Assembly (NCBI GenBank): GCA_021414245.1
Contig: JAIOOU010000003.1
Span: 310,001-374,000, forward strand
Source: Chloroflexota bacterium
Lineage (GTDB): Bacteria; Chloroflexota; Anaerolineae; Anaerolineales; Villigracilaceae
DNA: 64,000 bases
Direction of reading: 5' to 3'
Below the pieces are notes generated by a model. The model made no database searches. It was given only the letters and a program-made list of their open reading frames with translations, and was not told where the DNA came from. Shown here piece after piece: positions 8,743 to 18,002 of the stretch (the stretch's first letter is position 1; every line of letters begins with the position of its first letter). The position numbers and the translations under genes were made by a program.

Positions 8743-9648
8743 TTGGAAAAAATATGGAATCCGCCCGCTAAGATGACCGAAATAGATAATATTCCCGACC
8801 CTGAAGATACAGACTGGTCTTTGATCATCGAGGCACAGCGCAGCCTGCTTGACCTGCGCCTGGGCGAGCTCTGGCGGTACAGGGATCTGGTCCTGTTGTT
8901 CGTGCGGCGTGATTTCGTGGCGGTTTACAAACAGACCATCCTGGGTCCCTTGTGGTATCTCATCCAGCCGCTGCTGACCACCGTTACCTTCACGGTCATT
9001 TTCGGGAATATCGCCAGCCTGCCGACGGACGGATTGCCCCAGTTTCTCTTTTACATGTCCGGCACGGTGGTGTGGTCCTACTTTGCCAGCTGTCTGACCA
9101 AAACCAGCGAGACATTTGTTCAAAATGCCAACTTGTTTGGAAAGGTCTATTTTCCACGGCTGGCAGTGCCGGTTTCCATCCTGTTCTCCAATCTGATTAC
9201 CTTCCTGATCCAATTTGCGATGTTCCTGCTCTTCCTGTTGTATTTTGTGCTACGCGGCACGTCCATTCAACCAAATTGGCTATGGATCGCGCTCTCGCCG
9301 ATCCTGATCCTGATCATGGCAGGCCTTGGCCTTGGCTTTGGCATCATAATTTCTTCCTTAACCACCAAATACCGGGACTTGCGTTTTTTGGTCACTTTCG
9401 GGGTGCAGTTGTTGATGTATGCCACCCCGGTCATTTACCCGGTCTCGTCCATTCCCCTGCGTTTCCAATGGATCGTCCTCGCCAATCCGATGACGCCCAT
9501 TATCGAGGCGTTTCGGATTGCTTTCCTCGGGGCCGGGACGGTGAATGGGACTCACCTGCTGTATAGTTTTGGTTTTATGCTGGTCGTGGTTGTTGCCGGG
9601 AGTATTATCTTCAATCGCGTCGAGCAGACGTTTATGGATACGGTATGA
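8743..9648 (+). CDS. wzm: ABC-2 polysaccharide exporter, membrane subunit
   Basis: The 301-residue protein has six hydrophobic segments and the typical opening 'LWRYRDLVLLFVRRDFVAVYKQTILGPLWYLIQPL' pattern of Wzm/TagG permeases. It moves a completed, lipid-linked polysaccharide across the inner membrane together with Wzt. The start is uncertain: TTG 8743 is preceded by GGAAGG at good spacing, while ATG 8773 (residue 11) has no clear Shine-Dalgarno. The stop overlaps the ATG of the ATPase gene by four bases, so the two subunits are translationally coupled. Confidence 0.93.
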   Translation: MEKIWNPPAKMTEIDNIPDPEDTDWSLIIEAQRSLLDLRLGELWRYRDLVLLFVRRDFVAVYKQTILGPLWYLIQPLLTTVTFTVIFGNIASLPTDGLPQFLFYMSGTVVWSYFASCLTKTSETFVQNANLFGKVYFPRLAVPVSILFSNLITFLIQFAMFLLFLLYFVLRGTSIQPNWLWIALSPILILIMAGLGLGFGIIISSLTTKYRDLRFLVTFGVQLLMYATPVIYPVSSIPLRFQWIVLANPMTPIIEAFRIAFLGAGTVNGTHLLYSFGFMLVVVVAGSIIFNRVEQTFMDTV

Positions 9649-10937
9649 GCACAGTCATCTCTGTTGAGAATCTTTCAAAAAATTATCGCCTGGGTCAGAT
9701 CGGTACCGGGACCTTCTCGCGTGACCTAGAAGTCTGGTGGGCGAAGATGCGCGGCAAGCCGAATCCCTTGCTGAGGATTGGTGATAAAGATCATGGAAAC
9801 AGGGACGATGAGGAGCTTTGGGCGCTTAAGGATGTCAGTTTTAGAGTGCAGCAGGGCGAGGTATTGGGCATTATCGGTCGGAATGGGGCAGGGAAAAGCA
9901 CTTTGCTTAAGATCCTTTCACGTGTAACCGCGCCGACTTCAGGCAGGGTAAAAGTAAAAGGCAGGATTGCCAGCCTGTTGGAAGTGGGGACGGGTTTCCA
10001 TCCGGAGTTGACTGGCCGGGAGAATATCTATCTGAATGGCGCGATCCTGGGGATGAGTCGTAAAGAGATCGAGCGCAAGTTCGATGAGATCGTGGATTTC
10101 GCTGAAGTGGAGAAGTTTATTGACACACCGGTCAAGCGCTATTCAAGCGGGATGTACGTGCGCCTGGCATTTGCCGTGGCTGCGCATTTGGATCCTGAAA
10201 TTCTGGTGGTAGATGAAGTGTTGGCAGTTGGAGATGCCGAGTTTCAAAAGAAGTGTTTGGGGAAGATGGGGGAGGTAGCTAAAGAAGGACGGACGGTTTT
10301 ATTTGTGAGCCATAATATGGCAGCTGTAAAACAGCTCTGCTCACAAGGAATATTATTAAATTTTGGTGTCATAAGAGAAATGGGGCCAGTTGATGAAGTT
10401 ATTAACCAGTATTTGGATATTTTCAACCGAACAAATAATGTAAATTTGCTCGAGAGAGCAGACCGTTTTGGAAGTAGTATATTTCGTTTTACCAAGATAC
10501 AACTTAAAAATAGTACTGGAAAGGTCGTCAATCATATTGCTTCAGATGAACCAGTCGAATTTTCTATTCAATACACATCTCCTGAAACTAAACCACTAAG
10601 AAATGTTTCAATTTCAATTCGAATTGAAGATGAGCTAGGACAATACGTTTTTACTCTTGCAACAGAATTTACTGGCAACGATTTTCCCGAACTTCCTTCA
10701 AGTGGTGTGATAGTTTGCCGGGTACCAGCTATTCAACTCGTAGCAGGTGAATATATGGTCTTTTTGTGGTGTGCAATTAATGGGGAGACAAGCGATATGA
10801 TTGAAAACGCAACTCGTTTTTATGTTGACCAATCTGATGTGTACAACTCGGGCAAGTACCCTGTTAAGCATAAGCATGGAATATTCATTGTTCCCCATTC
10901 ATGGCAGCAAATAAATCCTTTTACACTTGATCAGTAA
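9645..10937 (+). CDS. wzt: ABC polysaccharide exporter ATPase with C-terminal carbohydrate-binding domain
   Basis: The 430-residue protein has a nucleotide-binding domain (about 1-245) with Walker A GRNGAGKST (Lys84), signature YSSGMYVRLAFA, Walker B EILVVDEVLAVGD and H-loop SHNMAA. A Wzt-type C-terminal domain follows (about 265-425). In the E. coli O8/O9a systems that domain binds the modified non-reducing end of the polymer and sets export specificity. Base composition changes inside this gene at about 10.28-10.34 kb: the ATPase part matches the GC-richer flank, and the C-terminal domain matches the AT-rich cassette. This suggests recombination joined a conserved ATPase to a variable recognition domain. 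Confidence 0.93.
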   Translation: MSTVISVENLSKNYRLGQIGTGTFSRDLEVWWAKMRGKPNPLLRIGDKDHGNRDDEELWALKDVSFRVQQGEVLGIIGRNGAGKSTLLKILSRVTAPTSGRVKVKGRIASLLEVGTGFHPELTGRENIYLNGAILGMSRKEIERKFDEIVDFAEVEKFIDTPVKRYSSGMYVRLAFAVAAHLDPEILVVDEVLAVGDAEFQKKCLGKMGEVAKEGRTVLFVSHNMAAVKQLCSQGILLNFGVIREMGPVDEVINQYLDIFNRTNNVNLLERADRFGSSIFRFTKIQLKNSTGKVVNHIASDEPVEFSIQYTSPETKPLRNVSISIRIEDELGQYVFTLATEFTGNDFPELPSSGVIVCRVPAIQLVAGEYMVFLWCAINGETSDMIENATRFYVDQSDVYNSGKYPVKHKHGIFIVPHSWQQINPFTLDQ

Positions 10938-10960
10938 TTATAAAATAAAGCGAGGGTTGC

Positions 10961-11863
10961 ATGTTCTTTGGTTTGCCGCTTAGACACTTACTTTGGAATT
11001 CTTTATACAAATTAGAAAACTATCAATTTCCTGGCTCTTGGAGAATTAGAAAGCTTATCCTTAAATATTTTTTTAAGGATAAATATATTAAAACATCATA
11101 TTTAGGACACCATATTTATGTGTGCCCAACACATATAATGGGAAAAGTAGTTTTTGAAGGTGGGGTTTATGAACCAATTATTATTAAAACAATACAAACG
11201 CTTGTTGCCGCCGGTTTTTCGTTTATTGATGTTGGAGCGAACATTGGTTTGCACACTACGGCAGCAGCATTTAGGAGAATAAATAGCGATCAAATATTCA
11301 TATCTTTTGAGCCTCAAGCTGATGTTTTCTCAATATTAGAAAAAAATTGTTTAATGAACGGATTAAACTTTGTAGACCGCAGACAAGAAGGAGTTGGTGA
11401 TCAAGACACATTTCTTACTTTGAATATATCAACTACCCATAATCAAGGGAGACATTCTTTTTTACCTCGCGAAAATACCGCACCCGGTTCCGAAGTAAAG
11501 GTAGTTACTCTTGATACTTTATTCTATGCGGATGACGATGTATCTTCAAGAGATATCTTGATGAAAATAGATGCTGAAGGTTATGAATTTCCAATAATTA
11601 AAGGAGGCGTTAAGTGGTTATCAAAGGTAAAGAGTATGGCGATAATTTGCGAGATATCCCCTGATTTAATGAAGAAAAACAACATGGCTGAAAATGAGCT
11701 GGTTACCCTTATTCAGGGATGTGGATTTACAAAATTTAAAATTGTTGAGGAAGAAGGAATATCAGCCAACTCCAATACGACTCCTGTTCCGTACAATGTA
11801 ATTTTCTATAAAGGGAGTTTGGCTGAAACTATAATCTCAAAAGTTGAAACAAATACTTGCTAG
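10961..11863 (+). CDS. FkbM-family methyltransferase
   Basis: The 300-residue protein has the SAM-binding motif 'FIDVGANIGLHTTAAA' at about residues 87-102, the acidic motif 'FISFEPQADVFSILEKN', and the FkbM signature 'LMKIDAEGYEFPIIKGG' at about 202-218. FkbM enzymes O-methylate sugars and polyketides. It is the first gene after the Wzt C-terminal domain and is among the most AT-rich in the window. Since Wzt C-terminal domains often read a capped chain end, a terminal O-methyl group made here is a plausible export signal. That link is inferred from position only. Confidence 0.88.
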   Translation: MFFGLPLRHLLWNSLYKLENYQFPGSWRIRKLILKYFFKDKYIKTSYLGHHIYVCPTHIMGKVVFEGGVYEPIIIKTIQTLVAAGFSFIDVGANIGLHTTAAAFRRINSDQIFISFEPQADVFSILEKNCLMNGLNFVDRRQEGVGDQDTFLTLNISTTHNQGRHSFLPRENTAPGSEVKVVTLDTLFYADDDVSSRDILMKIDAEGYEFPIIKGGVKWLSKVKSMAIICEISPDLMKKNNMAENELVTLIQGCGFTKFKIVEEEGISANSNTTPVPYNVIFYKGSLAETIISKVETNTC

Positions 11864-11918
11864 AAAACAGTTTTTAAGAGTTATGGTATTTTAATTCCAC
11901 TTTATAATAAATCATAAT

Positions 11919-12722
11919 ATGAAAAAAAATATGTTGCGGCAATTATGGAAGCGGTTTAAACAAATTGTCATACCTGCCCGAATTGTATCAGGATACAGTT
12001 GGAAATCAGTGCAATCGGGCGTTTTCGCCGGATTGACTTTATACCTGCCAATAGAATGGGGTGAAGAGGTCATTCACGGTCAGTATGAGCAAGAATTTCT
12101 GGGAGTGATCCAGTCAATTGCGCCCAGAGGTGGCGTACTTTACGATGTCGGTGCGCATTATGGTTTATTTACAGCGGCTTGGCTACATTGCGGCGGACGA
12201 TTTGTCGAATCGTTTGAGCCTCTTGCTGAAAACCGGAACATACTAAACCAAATGTTGACCTATAATCACTGGGAAGACAAAGTGCATATCCATTCCATCG
12301 CAATTGGGCGGCATACTGGAAGTGATTGGCTGATTGCGTACCCAGGGGATAGTAGTAGGACATTTGTCCCGCAAGTAGAGGAAATCCATGCTGTGCCGGC
12401 AGGTACCTTGAAGTCAAAAATATCCATCTGGACTTTGACGGATCTGGTTTACGAGCGACAACTGGAAAATCCAGACTTGATCAAAATTGATGTAGAGGGT
12501 TTGGAGGGAGATGTGGTTGAAGGTGCAATGGCATTCCTCAGTGATAAAAAGCCCCCAGTTATGGTAGAAGTTCACAGCACACTAAATGGGTTGCGAACTG
12601 CAGATCAACTTGGTAAATTAGGGTACGAAATGCACGTATTGGGGTTGAAAGGCAAAAAAAAGTCACTGCCTCTGGCGCTGTGGATACATCCTGAAACCCA
12701 CTTGTTAAATGACCTCAATTGA
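11919..12722 (+). CDS. FkbM-family methyltransferase
   Basis: The 267-residue protein carries 'LYDVGAHYGLFTAAWLH' (SAM motif, about residue 70), 'FVESFEPLAENRNILNQML' and the FkbM signature 'LIKIDVEGLEGDVVEGAM' at about 187-204. It differs clearly from the FkbM protein upstream, so the two are not recent duplicates and may methylate different sugars or positions. The gene is 55 bases after its neighbour and its end overlaps the start of the next glycosyltransferase by 14 bases. Confidence 0.88.
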   Translation: MKKNMLRQLWKRFKQIVIPARIVSGYSWKSVQSGVFAGLTLYLPIEWGEEVIHGQYEQEFLGVIQSIAPRGGVLYDVGAHYGLFTAAWLHCGGRFVESFEPLAENRNILNQMLTYNHWEDKVHIHSIAIGRHTGSDWLIAYPGDSSRTFVPQVEEIHAVPAGTLKSKISIWTLTDLVYERQLENPDLIKIDVEGLEGDVVEGAMAFLSDKKPPVMVEVHSTLNGLRTADQLGKLGYEMHVLGLKGKKKSLPLALWIHPETHLLNDLN

Positions 12723-13971
12723 AATACTAAGAAGAAAACCGGTTTATTTCTATACAGACGCACAAATTGCGCCGGATGGTCAAGGTTCTTCGATAAGGGT
12801 ATATACAAACTTGCGAGCCTATCTAGACCTTGGATTTTATGTTGAAATCATTCAATTTGTAAATCTAAGTGATAAAGCATCTCAATTTCGTGAGGTTATA
12901 ATTCCAAATACGAAATGGGTAAGAATAGATTATTTTCCTCAGGCAACGAATATTCTTAAAAGATCGGCGTATTTTATAGGATTTCCCAAAAGCATAGTTT
13001 TGGATATTATATTTCCAATTAAACCATTTGTTGTAGAGCAAATCAGGCAACGGGATCAACTACATCCAGATGCCATTCATCATTTTGAATATGATGATTT
13101 GGCAAGCGCTGCTGTAGATTTCAAAAACATTAATTCAGTATGGAGCAATCTTGATATTTTATCAACGCGTGTAGTCTTGCTGCGGGAAATGCGGAAAGAA
13201 TTCAGTAATGAAAAAATTAACCAATCAGACCAAGCCCGCATGCAACAATTGCGAGATAGCGAAAATTTGATTGCCAGACATATCAAATTGATACTAAGCA
13301 TTGCCTCGCATGAGCATGACGAGTTTCGCAATCACCGCAAATACAAAAATGCTGAGTTTTTTCCCATGAGCTGGCCCGATGAGGATGCTCTACCCCGTCG
13401 GCGCGAATGGGTGGCGAGCGGAGTGTTGCGCCTGCTTCATCTTGGCAGTGTAGATGGCTTTCTTGGATATGATTCATTGAAGTTCATTTTGGAAAAAGTC
13501 TTTCCACTCCTCCCAAAAGATAAGTTGAATTCGATTGAACTACTGATTGTGGGACAAGTTAACGACTCAGAATATTCCCAACACATCTCCAAATTGGCCA
13601 AAGCATATCCACAAGTAAAATTACTAGGTTATGTGGAAGATTTAAAACAAATTTACAGCAAAGTTGACCTACAGGTGGTGGGTGGAACCCGTGCGACAGG
13701 TCTTCGCACAAGGATCATCGAATCGTTTGTATACGGTTTGCCGGTGCTAAGTACTTGGGAAGCCGCAAAAGGCGTTATGGCGCTTTCCGAAAATGTGAAT
13801 GTTCTGCTGGCAACTGATCCGCTGATATTTGCAAACAAGATTACCGAGGTCTTGCTGCATCCTGAACTCTTACCCGAACTCGCAAACAGAGCCCGCCAAA
13901 CCTACGATCAATACTATTCTCGTAAGGTCGCCGCGGAAAAACTTCAAACATACCTGGAGAATTACTTTTAA
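12709..13971 (+). CDS. Glycosyltransferase, GT-B fold (GT4-like)
   Basis: The 420-residue protein begins 'KPVYFYTDAQIAPDGQGSSIRVY', with the Gly-rich N-terminal loop of GT4 enzymes. It ends with a nucleotide-sugar binding half containing 'LHLGSVDGFLGYDSL', 'LLGYVEDLKQIYSKVDLQVV' and 'RTRIIESFVYGLPVLSTWEA' (about 335-355). It would transfer a sugar from a nucleotide donor to the growing lipid-linked chain at the inner face of the membrane. Donor and linkage cannot be read from the sequence. The start overlaps the FkbM gene by 14 bases. Confidence 0.85.
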   Translation: MTSIEILRRKPVYFYTDAQIAPDGQGSSIRVYTNLRAYLDLGFYVEIIQFVNLSDKASQFREVIIPNTKWVRIDYFPQATNILKRSAYFIGFPKSIVLDIIFPIKPFVVEQIRQRDQLHPDAIHHFEYDDLASAAVDFKNINSVWSNLDILSTRVVLLREMRKEFSNEKINQSDQARMQQLRDSENLIARHIKLILSIASHEHDEFRNHRKYKNAEFFPMSWPDEDALPRRREWVASGVLRLLHLGSVDGFLGYDSLKFILEKVFPLLPKDKLNSIELLIVGQVNDSEYSQHISKLAKAYPQVKLLGYVEDLKQIYSKVDLQVVGGTRATGLRTRIIESFVYGLPVLSTWEAAKGVMALSENVNVLLATDPLIFANKITEVLLHPELLPELANRARQTYDQYYSRKVAAEKLQTYLENYF

Positions 13972-13976
13972 TTCCT

Positions 13977-15008
13977 ATGCCTCGCACTGGTAAACACCCC
14001 TTAAAAATGACAAGTGCCAGCCTCGAACATCAACACAGGCAGATCACGATCACCACCATTGTCCATATCCCGATGTTGGCAGGTTATTGGGAGGAAAGTC
14101 TAAGTGTAATGCGCCTTTTCATTGAAAGCCTCTATGCCAGCACAAACCTGCCGTTTGACCTGATGGTCTTTGACAACAACAGTTGCGTGCAGGTGCAGGA
14201 TTATTTGCTCGATCTGCGCCGCCACGAAAAAATTCAATATCTAATCCTGTCAGAATACAATTTAAAAAAATTAGGCGCCATGAATCATTTATTCGCTTGT
14301 GCGCCAGGGGATTATGTGGCATTTGCAGACAGCGATGTTTATTTCCTACCGGGCTGGTTGGAAGCCAGTCTTGAGATTCTAAAAACATTCCCTGAAGCTG
14401 GGCAAGTCAGTGCCATTCCAACGATTGACAAAACTCATCACTATGTCGAACATACTCTCCAGGGTATTCTTGCAAACAAAGATCTGTCCATGGAACGCGG
14501 GGATAATCTGATTCCAGAGCAATACGTTGAAGCCCACAGGCTAAGCATTGGGCAGGAAAAAGGAGATTATATGAAATCCGTCGAACCGCGCAGCGATATT
14601 CGTATCATTCGGGCGGGCGTGAGTGCATATGTTTCAGCTCAAGATTTTCAATTCACCACTCGTAAAGAAGTTATCCAGAAGGTTCTTCCCTTGAAAGTTC
14701 GACAAAAAAGTGATTATTACGATCCAATATATAGCCCCGTTTTTGAGGCAAAGATTGATGAATTGAGATACTGGCGCTTGTCAACGACTAAGTATTTGAT
14801 TCATCATATCGGTAACCATATACCAGATCTGCAAACAGAATTAGAAGGCGTGGTGGATCCGATCATTAAGAGTAATTCATCGAGATCATCCGAGGAAAAA
14901 AGCCTATTTCCCCGCTGGCGCGATCGAATCCTTGCAAGCAAGCCTGTTCGTAGTGTGCTCAAGCGAATATATGCATGGACATACACCTTGTTGTTTGAGA
15001 GAAAATGA
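13977..15008 (+). CDS. Glycosyltransferase, GT-A fold (GT2-like)
   Basis: The 343-residue protein has the GT-A pattern: an N-terminal strand 'ITITTIVHIPML', the nucleotide-binding 'LMVFDNNSCVQVQDYL', and a DxD motif in 'GDYVAFADSDVYFLPGWLEASL' (about residue 117). The C-terminal half, about 170 residues, is not typical of GT2 and ends in a basic stretch that could sit on the membrane. The donor sugar is unknown. Its stop overlaps the next start by four bases. Confidence 0.8.
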   Translation: MPRTGKHPLKMTSASLEHQHRQITITTIVHIPMLAGYWEESLSVMRLFIESLYASTNLPFDLMVFDNNSCVQVQDYLLDLRRHEKIQYLILSEYNLKKLGAMNHLFACAPGDYVAFADSDVYFLPGWLEASLEILKTFPEAGQVSAIPTIDKTHHYVEHTLQGILANKDLSMERGDNLIPEQYVEAHRLSIGQEKGDYMKSVEPRSDIRIIRAGVSAYVSAQDFQFTTRKEVIQKVLPLKVRQKSDYYDPIYSPVFEAKIDELRYWRLSTTKYLIHHIGNHIPDLQTELEGVVDPIIKSNSSRSSEEKSLFPRWRDRILASKPVRSVLKRIYAWTYTLLFERK

Positions 15009-16144
15009 AAATTGCGTTTGCCACCATCGGAGATGTTAGAGATATTCGCAGAGGCTCTGGCACTCCCTATTACTTATGGCAGGAACTTAAAAAACAAGGA
15101 TGCACTGTTCATTTGATAGGACCAGTCAAGATAGATACTCCGCTTCCAACACGATTTCTTAAATACGTTAGCGCCAAATCAGGCAAGAAATATGTTTCAT
15201 ATCTCGACCCCTTTGTAGGAAAAGTAATTGGCAAGAAAGTGAGCCAAACGCTGGTTCAACTGGATTACGATATTATATTAACCAATGATTATTGTATCGC
15301 AGGATATACACAAACGAAAAAGCCAATCATTTTATACACAGATGCATTCTTTCCACATAATTACTCCGAGAATATTCACCCGTGGCTTGCAAATCTTTCC
15401 AGTATAGGGGTGTATTTTTATCAAAGAACAACAGCCCGGGGAATAAAGCATGCTTACAAATGTTTTTTTGCGAGCCAATATGCTATGGAGGAAGCAAAAA
15501 AATATAAAGTGTCAAGAAATAAAGCTTTTTCGGTCATTCCCTACGGTGCAAACATTGAACAGCCTATCAATTTTTCGCCAAAAACAGCAAATGATTTTCT
15601 ACAAAAGAAAGGGATAGACCTTCTTTTTATTGGCAAAGATTGGAAACTTAAAGGTGGGGATGTTGCTGTAAAAACCGCCAGAGTACTCAATGAAAGGGGT
15701 ATAAATGCCTGTTTGAATGTGGTTGGCATAGATTTATCAGATAGTGTCCGCGATAGTTTTGTAAAGTTTTACGGTTTGCTAAATAAAGACAGCATTATAG
15801 ATAGAAAGCAACTTGAAGGATTGTTTTCCACTTGTGATGTCTTGATAGTGCCAAGTAAAGCGGAAGGCTACGGCTTAGTATTTGTAGAAGCGGCTGCTTA
15901 TGGTTTGCCTTCCCTCGCCTATAAATCCAGCGGTGTGATGACCGCGGTTCAAGATGGCCGAAGCGGAATTCTGTTTGCTTTAGCTGAGGATGAAATCGCC
16001 TTTGCCAACCAGATAGAATTCTGGTACAAGCGACCTGAAGTGTACGCTAATCTGTCAAATGGCGCTCGACGGTATTACGAACAGACCGCAAATTGGAAGA
16101 ACGCCGTTAAAAAATTGATAAAAGAAATGGAAAAAACATTATGA
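15005..16144 (+). CDS. Glycosyltransferase, GT4 family
   Basis: The 379-residue protein opens 'KIAFATIGDVRDIRRGSGTPYYLW' and has the E-x7-E donor-site motif EGYGLVFVE in 'VPSKAEGYGLVFVEAAAYG' (about 286-304), followed by the Gly-x-Leu-Pro loop. These mark a retaining GT4 enzyme of the GT-B fold. Length is normal. Stop-start overlaps of four bases on both sides place it in a coupled series. Substrate unknown. Confidence 0.88.
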   Translation: MKIAFATIGDVRDIRRGSGTPYYLWQELKKQGCTVHLIGPVKIDTPLPTRFLKYVSAKSGKKYVSYLDPFVGKVIGKKVSQTLVQLDYDIILTNDYCIAGYTQTKKPIILYTDAFFPHNYSENIHPWLANLSSIGVYFYQRTTARGIKHAYKCFFASQYAMEEAKKYKVSRNKAFSVIPYGANIEQPINFSPKTANDFLQKKGIDLLFIGKDWKLKGGDVAVKTARVLNERGINACLNVVGIDLSDSVRDSFVKFYGLLNKDSIIDRKQLEGLFSTCDVLIVPSKAEGYGLVFVEAAAYGLPSLAYKSSGVMTAVQDGRSGILFALAEDEIAFANQIEFWYKRPEVYANLSNGARRYYEQTANWKNAVKKLIKEMEKTL

Positions 16145-16851
16145 ACGCGATAAAGAACACTATCATTCAGGAGTCTCGGAAATGGTTCGATGTTGCATCT
16201 CGCGAAGCGCTGGATGCTGCGATTGAAGAAATTCGTACGGATGTTTTTGCGGCGCAAGTCCTTGCCTCTTTGAGCGGAAAGTACGTTCCATGGACCATGC
16301 CTGCCTTACGCCCCGGCGCGATGGCTACTATTTTGAACGACATTGTGATTAATCATAGAAAGACGATTGTCGAATGCGGCGGAGGTGTCTCGACTATTTA
16401 TATTTCCCGTTTGCTAAAACAAATTGGCAGCGGTCATTTATATACCATTGAGCATGATGTAAATTGGATTGGAACACTAAAAGAACAGGTTGCCAGTGAA
16501 AAGGAATTTGTCACTTTTATTCATGCGCCTATGCGGCCGCTACAAAAAATCCGAACGGGCGAATGGTACGATGAAACTGTTGTAACGGAAGCGTTACGCG
16601 GCGTTCTCATTGACATGCTGGTCGTAGATGGACCTAATGAAACGGTCGACGATTTGCAAATTCGTTACGCCGCTCTGCCTATCCTAAAATCGTTTTTTGC
16701 CGAAAAATATTCGCTTACACTGGATGATGTAAATCGCAAAGGCGAGAAGTTTATTTTAGCGGAATGGAAAAAACAGGTGAATCTCAATTTTCACATCGTC
16801 AGCAATATGGCGATCGGATTGCAGCCTAACGCTTATAAAAGTTTTATCTGA
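16141..16851 (+). CDS. Class I SAM-dependent methyltransferase-like protein
   Basis: The 236-residue protein has 'TIVECGGGVSTIYISRLLKQ' (about residues 77-96), a glycine-rich SAM-binding loop, followed by 'GHLYTIEHDVNWIGTL' with the acidic residue that holds the SAM ribose. A later 'IDMLVVDGPNE' resembles the metal-binding strand of catechol-type O-methyltransferases. It probably methylates a sugar of the polymer. Base composition is less AT-rich than neighbouring genes, which could mean a separate origin. It is not an FkbM protein, since the Asp-x-Glu-Gly signature is missing. Confidence 0.72.
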   Translation: MNAIKNTIIQESRKWFDVASREALDAAIEEIRTDVFAAQVLASLSGKYVPWTMPALRPGAMATILNDIVINHRKTIVECGGGVSTIYISRLLKQIGSGHLYTIEHDVNWIGTLKEQVASEKEFVTFIHAPMRPLQKIRTGEWYDETVVTEALRGVLIDMLVVDGPNETVDDLQIRYAALPILKSFFAEKYSLTLDDVNRKGEKFILAEWKKQVNLNFHIVSNMAIGLQPNAYKSFI

Positions 16852-18002
16852 TGAAAGTTCTTTATGCCACCTATCGGTATAATCCGACGGATCTCGATTT
16901 AGGGAGCAGTTTGGATTACGAATGTTACACTGCAATGTTGCACGCTGGAATAGAAGTAAAAGTCCTTGGACCGGTCACGGATCAAACGTTGTTATTTGAG
17001 AGAATAGAGCAAAAACTTGGGAGTATATATAAAAAAATCACTGGAAAAAGTTCTCTTAAGTTTCCATTGTCCACAGTCTGGCGCGCCTCCATGCTGCTTA
17101 ATCATGCCGTAAGGATCTGGAAACCAGATGTGGTTTTTTCACTCTTCCCTTCTTTCTTTGTGTTTTACAAAGGAAATGTGCCATTTGTATGGGAATTGGA
17201 TACCACCTTCATCGGGCAGGAGGCCGAATGGCCTTTGTATGGAAATTTGGCATTAAATATTTCTATATGGGAAGAAAAAAAAGCCCTTTCCAAGGCGGAT
17301 AAAGTGATCACAATGAGCAAGTGGTCAAAGGATATTCTCATCAATGAATATGGAGTGCCATGTGAAAACATTGAAATTATTCCTATGTCTGCCGCCTTAC
17401 CTGAAGACATTATCCCTGCCTTTATTAACTTTAAAGAAGAAAAACGTTTGGAGATACCCCTTAGAATCCTTTTGGTCGGGCGGGTTTATGAAAGGAAAGG
17501 AATAGACATTGCCATAGAAGTCGTAAAGATACTAAACCATCAAGGAATCCCAACCATCTTGACTATATGTGGAGTCAACGAGAAATCAAACGATCTTTTT
17601 GCTTTTACCAACTTCGTCGGACCTTATCGAAAGAACGATCCTGAACAGCTGCGAGATTATGCCGGCTGGTATAAATGGGCGAATTTTTTACTTCACCCGG
17701 CGCGCTTTGAAGCAGCTGGGATTGTACCCTCCGAAGCTGCCGCCTTTGGAACACCGACCATTACTAACGACACAGGCGGACTTGCTACCACCGTCAAGCA
17801 CGGAGAATCGGGAATTGTCCTGCCGCGCAACAGTCCGCCAGAGGGATACACCGCTGCCATCAGCGACCTCATCGCCCATCCTGAAAAATACTATGCCCTG
17901 TGTAAATCTACACGCCAAAGGTACGAGCGTGAACTGAATAGCCGCATGGCGGGTGAGCGCTTAGCGCAAATCCTAAAAGATGTGGTCAATGAACGCAAAT
18001 AA
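16851..18002 (+). CDS. Glycosyltransferase, GT4 family
   Basis: The 383-residue protein has an N-terminal GT-B half and a C-terminal half with 'ILLVGRVYERKGIDIAIEVV' and the E-x7-E motif EAAGIVPSE in 'HPARFEAAGIVPSEAAAFG' (about 282-300). 'NDTGGLATTV' follows, as in sucrose-synthase-like GT4 enzymes. It shares one base with the upstream stop (TGATG) and overlaps the next gene. Donor and acceptor are unknown. Confidence 0.87.
   Translation: MKVLYATYRYNPTDLDLGSSLDYECYTAMLHAGIEVKVLGPVTDQTLLFERIEQKLGSIYKKITGKSSLKFPLSTVWRASMLLNHAVRIWKPDVVFSLFPSFFVFYKGNVPFVWELDTTFIGQEAEWPLYGNLALNISIWEEKKALSKADKVITMSKWSKDILINEYGVPCENIEIIPMSAALPEDIIPAFINFKEEKRLEIPLRILLVGRVYERKGIDIAIEVVKILNHQGIPTILTICGVNEKSNDLFAFTNFVGPYRKNDPEQLRDYAGWYKWANFLLHPARFEAAGIVPSEAAAFGTPTITNDTGGLATTVKHGESGIVLPRNSPPEGYTAAISDLIAHPEKYYALCKSTRQRYERELNSRMAGERLAQILKDVVNERK

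Noticed and set aside
8323-9213. A 296-residue open frame on the minus strand inside the NusG-like and wzm genes.
   Set aside because: The plus-strand genes have clear family motifs over the same bases, and the antisense translation is low in hydrophobic core pattern, rich in Gln/His/Arg, and resembles nothing.
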